From CAYORM01 sp964406375 (GTDB lineage: Bacteria; Pseudomonadota; Alphaproteobacteria; DSM-16000; Inquilinaceae), in the NCBI GenBank assembly GCA_964406375.1, contig CAYORM010000053.1, positions 1 to 19,779 on the forward strand: DNA of 19,779 nt, in the 5' to 3' direction. Position numbers and translations under genes: made by a program. The notes under the pieces were generated by a model. It ran no database searches. It was given only the letters and a program-made list of their open reading frames with translations, and was not told the origin of the DNA. Of this stretch, positions 16,527-19,779 are shown in pieces (within the stretch, counting starts at the first letter, position 1; the number at the start of each line of letters is the position of its first letter).

Positions 16527-18212
16527 TCAGGCCTGCCCCTTCGCCCGCCCGCGCAGGGCTGTGATCGTCGTCCGCGTGCTGACCTGCTCGACATCGGTCA
16601 CCAGCTCGATCAGCGCCGGCCGACCGCAGCGTCGTGCCTCATCGAAGGCGGGCAGGAAATCGGCTTCGGTCTCGACCCGCCGGGCGAAGGCGCCGAGCGC
16701 CTCCGCCATCCGCACGAAATCGGGATTGACGAGCTCGGTACCGATCACCCGCCCGGGATGTTCCCGTTCCTGATGCATGCGGATCGTGCCGTAGCTGCGA
16801 TTATTGAACAGCAGCACGATCGGCCGGCCGCCATATTGCGCGGCGGTCGCGAGCTCCTGGCCGCTCATCATGAAGCCGCCATCGCCGACGCAGCCGAGGA
16901 CCAGCCGGTCGGGATGGATCAGCGAGGCGGCGACCGCGGCCGGTACGCTGTAGCCCATCGCGCCGCTGGTCGGCCCGATCTGCCGGCCCGGCCGCGCATG
17001 ACGGAGATAGCGCTGTGGCCAGCCGGTGTGGTTGCCGGCATCGAGCGTCACGATGGCGTCGCCCGGCAGCCGGTCGCGAAGCTGCGCCATCAGCCGGCCG
17101 ACATCGAGGCCGGCCTCGTCGCCCGGCGGCGTGCTGGCCTCCAGATAGTCCCGCCGCGCCGCCTCCCGCCATGCGGCGTGGCGGGCCGGGTCACACCAGC
17201 GGGCCTGCGCCAGCGCCGCCGCGGCCGCGGTGACGGGTGCGGTGATCGCCAAGGCGGGCGCGAAGACGCGGCCCGGCTCTTCCGGGTCGGGATGGATGTG
17301 GAACAGCAGTTGCCGCGGCACCGGCGGCACGAGGAGGGCATAGCCCTGGGTCGTCATCTCGCCGAGCCGCGCGCCGACCACGAGCAGGAGGTCGGCCTCG
17401 CCCAGCCGGCGCCGCAGTGCGGGCGACAGTGTCGTGCCCAGCTCGCCCGCATAGCAGGGCGAGGCGTTGTCGATGACGTCCTGGCGACGGAAGGACGCGA
17501 CGACCGGCAGACCATTGGCCTCGGCGAAGGTTCGGATGTCGGCGGAGGCTGCATCCGTCCACCCTGCGCCACCGAGGATGACGAGCGGCCGTTCGGCCCG
17601 CGCCAGCGCCGCCCCCACCGGCGCCAGCTCCTCCGCGGAGACGACGCGATGCGGCGGCCGGATCGCCGGCGCGTCGGCGACACGGACCGTCTCGCCCAGC
17701 ATGTCCTCGGGCAGGGCGAGGACCACCGGGCCGGGCCGCCCGGTCGTCGCCACCCGGAAGGCGCGGGCGATGTATTCGGGGATCCGCGCGGCGGTATCGA
17801 TCTGCGCCGCCCATTTGGCGACGGGGCCGAACATCTGCCGGTAGTCGATCTCCTGGAACGCCTCCCGATCCAGCATGCCGCGCCCGACCTGCCCGATCAG
17901 CAGGATCATCGGCGTGGAATCCTGGAAGGCGGTATGGACCCCGACCGCGGCATGACAGGCGCCCGGGCCGCGGGTGACAAGGCAGATGCCCGGCCGCCCA
18001 AACAGCTTGCCATAGGCCTCGGCCATGTTGGCGGCGCCGGCCTCGTGGCGCGCATTGACGAGGGCGATGCGGTCCCGGACGTCGAAGAGCGCGTCGAGCA
18101 CGTCGAGATAGCTCTCGCCGGGCACGCAGAAGGCCCGGTCGACGCCCTGGATGAGGAGCTGGTCGACGAGGATCCTGCCGCCGTTCCGCGCGGCGCCCTT
18201 CCCGCTCGGCAT
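16527..18212 (-). CDS. Thiamine diphosphate enzyme, acetolactate-synthase-like
   Basis: A 561-aa cytoplasmic ThDP-dependent enzyme with the three usual domains: pyrimidine-binding (about 8-175), central (about 195-335) and pyrophosphate-binding (about 365-545). The catalytic Glu that activates the cofactor is E33 in FCVPGESYLDVLDAL; the Mg/diphosphate motif runs from GDG (443-445) to FNN (469-471). LVTRGPGACHAAVGVHTAFQDSTPMILLIGQV is the standard segment after the first domain. Such proteins are often annotated as acetolactate synthase large subunit, but there is no regulatory-subunit gene next to it and the group also includes 2-oxoacid decarboxylases and lyases, so the reaction is open. I chose the ATG 18212; the open frame upstream is low-complexity. 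It lies on the same strand upstream of the importer operon but has its own terminator. Confidence 0.9.
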   Translation of the reverse strand: MPSGKGAARNGGRILVDQLLIQGVDRAFCVPGESYLDVLDALFDVRDRIALVNARHEAGAANMAEAYGKLFGRPGICLVTRGPGACHAAVGVHTAFQDSTPMILLIGQVGRGMLDREAFQEIDYRQMFGPVAKWAAQIDTAARIPEYIARAFRVATTGRPGPVVLALPEDMLGETVRVADAPAIRPPHRVVSAEELAPVGAALARAERPLVILGGAGWTDAASADIRTFAEANGLPVVASFRRQDVIDNASPCYAGELGTTLSPALRRRLGEADLLLVVGARLGEMTTQGYALLVPPVPRQLLFHIHPDPEEPGRVFAPALAITAPVTAAAAALAQARWCDPARHAAWREAARRDYLEASTPPGDEAGLDVGRLMAQLRDRLPGDAIVTLDAGNHTGWPQRYLRHARPGRQIGPTSGAMGYSVPAAVAASLIHPDRLVLGCVGDGGFMMSGQELATAAQYGGRPIVLLFNNRSYGTIRMHQEREHPGRVIGTELVNPDFVRMAEALGAFARRVETEADFLPAFDEARRCGRPALIELVTDVEQVSTRTTITALRGRAKGQA

Positions 18213-18316
18213 GATCGCCCCCGATGCCGTCCTGTGGCGGCGATCATCCGCGGCGCGCGGCGGCGGCGTCAATCCTCGCCCGCCCCCCCGGCCATCGCGA
18301 TCGCCGCACGCGGCGC

Positions 18317-18345
18317 CGGACAAAGCGGCGCCGTTCCGCTAGGCT
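18317..18345 (+). promoter_or_regulatory. Possible promoter of the serine hydrolase gene
   Basis: CGGACA (18317-18322), 17 bases, TAGGCT (18340-18345), followed by the ATG at 18387. The -35 matches four of six bases, the -10 three of six. Two copies of the palindrome CGGCGCCG (18311-18318 and 18326-18333) overlap it. Weak evidence. Confidence 0.3.
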
Positions 18346-18386
18346 CTGCCGTGGCGGGGGTCGTCAGCCGACCGATGGAGGGAAGG

Positions 18387-19779
18387 ATGAAGCGGACCGT
18401 TCCGTATGTCGCCGCTGTCCTGCTGGCCTGTCCGGCGGGCGGCTTCGCGCAGGAGGTGCTGCCCGGCGCCACGCCGGCCGGCGACGTCATGGCGCTGGCC
18501 GGGGACGGGCTCGCCCGCGCGCTCGACGGCCTGCCCGCCCTTGTCGAGGCGGTAATGGAGGATGCCGGGATCCCCGGCATGGCGGTCGCCGTCATCCATG
18601 AGGGTCGCACCATCTTCGCCGAGGGGTATGGCGTCCGCGACGTGCGGACGGGCGCGCCGGTGACCCCTGCGACCGTCTTCCAGATCGCCTCCATCTCCAA
18701 GCCGATCGCCTCGACGGTGGCGGCGATCGCGGTCAGCCGCGGGCAGGTGGATTGGGACGATCCGATCATCGCCCATCTGCCGGCGTTCCGCCTGTCCGAT
18801 CCCCATGTGACCCGGACGGCGACGATCGGCGACTTCTTCGCCCACCGGACTGGGCTGCCCCACGCGGCGGGCGATGCGCTGGAAGACCTCGGCTATGATC
18901 GGCAGACGATCATCGAGCGCCTCGCCCTCGTTCCGCTCGGCCCCTTCCGCGCCTCCTACGGCTACGCCAATTTCGGCACGACGATCGCAGCCGAGGCGGT
19001 GGCCGCCGCGGTCGGCACCGAATGGGAGAGCCTCGCCGAGGCGAGCCTGTTCGATCCGCTCGGCATGGCGGCGACCAGCTTCCGGCATGCCGACTACCTC
19101 GCGGCGGCGGACAGGGCGGTGCTGCACGCCCTCGCCGACGGCCGCTTCCTGCCGCTCTTCGATCGCGATCCCGACGCCCAGGCGCCGGCCGGCGGTGTCT
19201 CGTCGAGCGTCGAGGACATGGCACGCTGGGTCGCCCTCCTGCTCGGCGACGGCACGCTCGACGGCCAGACCCTGTTCACGCCCGAGGCCCTGCTGCCGGC
19301 GCTGCTGCCGCAGGTCACGAACGGCCCCGCCGCCCGCGCCGGCGAGCGCAGCAGCGCTTATGGCTACGGCTTCAATGTCGGGGTGACCGCCGGCGGCCGG
19401 ACGGTCCTGAGCCATTCGGGTGCCTTCCTGCTGGGCGCGGCCACGACGGTCCAGATGCTGCCGAGCGCCGATCTCGGCATCGTCGTGCTGTCGAACGCCG
19501 CGCCGGTCGGCGCGGTGGAGGCGATCGCGGCGCATTTCATGGAGGTCGCGCAGTTCGGCCGGGCGCACCGCGACTGGCCGGCCGCCTATGCCGCCGCCAT
19601 GGCGCCGCTTTATGCACCGCTCGGCGATCTCGCGGGGCAGAGCCGGCCGGCCGACCCCGCCCCGCCCGGCCCGGCGGCGCGCTATGCCGGGTTCTACGAC
19701 AACCCCTTCTACGGCCCGGCCGAGGTGGTGGCCGAGGAAGGCGACGGCGATGGCGGCCTCACCCTCATCCTCGGCCCCG
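18387..19779 (+). CDS. Exported serine hydrolase, beta-lactamase (class C-like) family, 3'-truncated
   Basis: The first 464 codons of a beta-lactamase-fold serine hydrolase (Pfam Beta-lactamase, COG1680); the frame is still open at the window end. Residues 1-21 are a signal peptide (MKRT, hydrophobic core, GFA before QE); an LLAC at 12-15 is a poor lipobox alternative. The active-site motifs are S102-I-S-K105 (SxxK), Y193-A-N195 (YxN) and H343-S-G345 in the KTG position, so the enzyme should be an active esterase, peptidase or penicillin-binding-like protein; a resistance role cannot be claimed. After the catalytic domain (to about 385) a linker and the start of a further domain (ARYAGFYDNPFYGPAEV) resemble the C-terminal domain often seen in this group. 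GGAGGGAAGG lies right before the ATG 18387; the ATG at 18375 contains that site and is less likely. Confidence 0.92.
   Translation, partial: MKRTVPYVAAVLLACPAGGFAQEVLPGATPAGDVMALAGDGLARALDGLPALVEAVMEDAGIPGMAVAVIHEGRTIFAEGYGVRDVRTGAPVTPATVFQIASISKPIASTVAAIAVSRGQVDWDDPIIAHLPAFRLSDPHVTRTATIGDFFAHRTGLPHAAGDALEDLGYDRQTIIERLALVPLGPFRASYGYANFGTTIAAEAVAAAVGTEWESLAEASLFDPLGMAATSFRHADYLAAADRAVLHALADGRFLPLFDRDPDAQAPAGGVSSSVEDMARWVALLLGDGTLDGQTLFTPEALLPALLPQVTNGPAARAGERSSAYGYGFNVGVTAGGRTVLSHSGAFLLGAATTVQMLPSADLGIVVLSNAAPVGAVEAIAAHFMEVAQFGRAHRDWPAAYAAAMAPLYAPLGDLAGQSRPADPAPPGPAARYAGFYDNPFYGPAEVVAEEGDGDGGLTLILGP

Noticed and set aside
18339..19568. A 409-codon minus-strand open frame
   Set aside because: Antisense to the beta-lactamase-like gene, which has a signal peptide, SxxK, YxN and HSG motifs in the correct order.
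18387..19779. Antibiotic resistance beta-lactamase
   Set aside because: The family is broad (esterases, peptidases, PBP-like); length and added C-terminal domain do not match typical resistance enzymes.

Overview
The window reads as chromosomal DNA of a high-GC (mostly 65-80% G+C by eye) alphaproteobacterium, probably Hyphomicrobiales or a near relative. The evidence is an E. coli-like but GC-rich cydABX operon, a FixK-like Crp/Fnr regulator, a general-stress (EcfG-type) promoter pattern, and a CUT2-type sugar ABC operon; genus cannot be told. Sixteen protein-coding genes are supported, the first and last cut by the window edges. No rRNA, tRNA, CRISPR array, insertion sequence or phage gene was seen.

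Layout. (1) 1-2940, plus: cytochrome bd quinol oxidase cydA (5' end missing), cydB and the small subunit gene cydX (only 47 codons), then a tiny protein with an SFPASDPPA motif, ending at a perfect 12-bp hairpin. (2) 3088-3789, minus: a FixK-like Crp/Fnr regulator with a 16-bp palindrome upstream. (3) 4084-5532, plus: an FAD-linked D-2-hydroxyacid (D-2-hydroxyglutarate-like) dehydrogenase with a recognisable promoter overlapped by a GntR/FadR-type operator. (4) 5629-6435, minus: an unrecognised 268-aa protein in a lower-GC patch, followed by about 240 bp of AT-richer non-coding DNA. (5) 6678-7028 minus and 7187-9886 plus: a small hydrophilic protein divergent from a three-gene operon (membrane-anchored SRPBCC protein, zinc formaldehyde/alcohol dehydrogenase-like protein, SDR). 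The space between holds an EcfG-like promoter toward the small gene and a weaker one toward the operon. (6) 9936-16275, minus: one operon for a CUT2/Lsr-Rbs-type ABC importer (binding protein, double ATPase, two permeases) followed by a GatC/AtzG-like small protein and an amidase, with a LacI-type palindrome before the binding protein. (7) 16527-18212, minus: an acetolactate-synthase-like ThDP enzyme. (8) 18387-end, plus: an exported serine beta-lactamase-like hydrolase, cut by the edge.

How the parts may work together. The cytochrome bd genes and the FixK-like regulator form a low-oxygen respiration neighbourhood; the hydroxyacid dehydrogenase could feed electrons to the quinone pool. Block 5 looks like a stress-induced carbonyl/alcohol metabolism unit. 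Block 6 is best read as uptake plus hydrolysis of an amide-containing solute of unknown identity. The most distinctive points for follow-up are the importer-amidase operon with its degenerate second ATPase site, the divergent stress-promoter unit, and the unassigned 268-aa gene.
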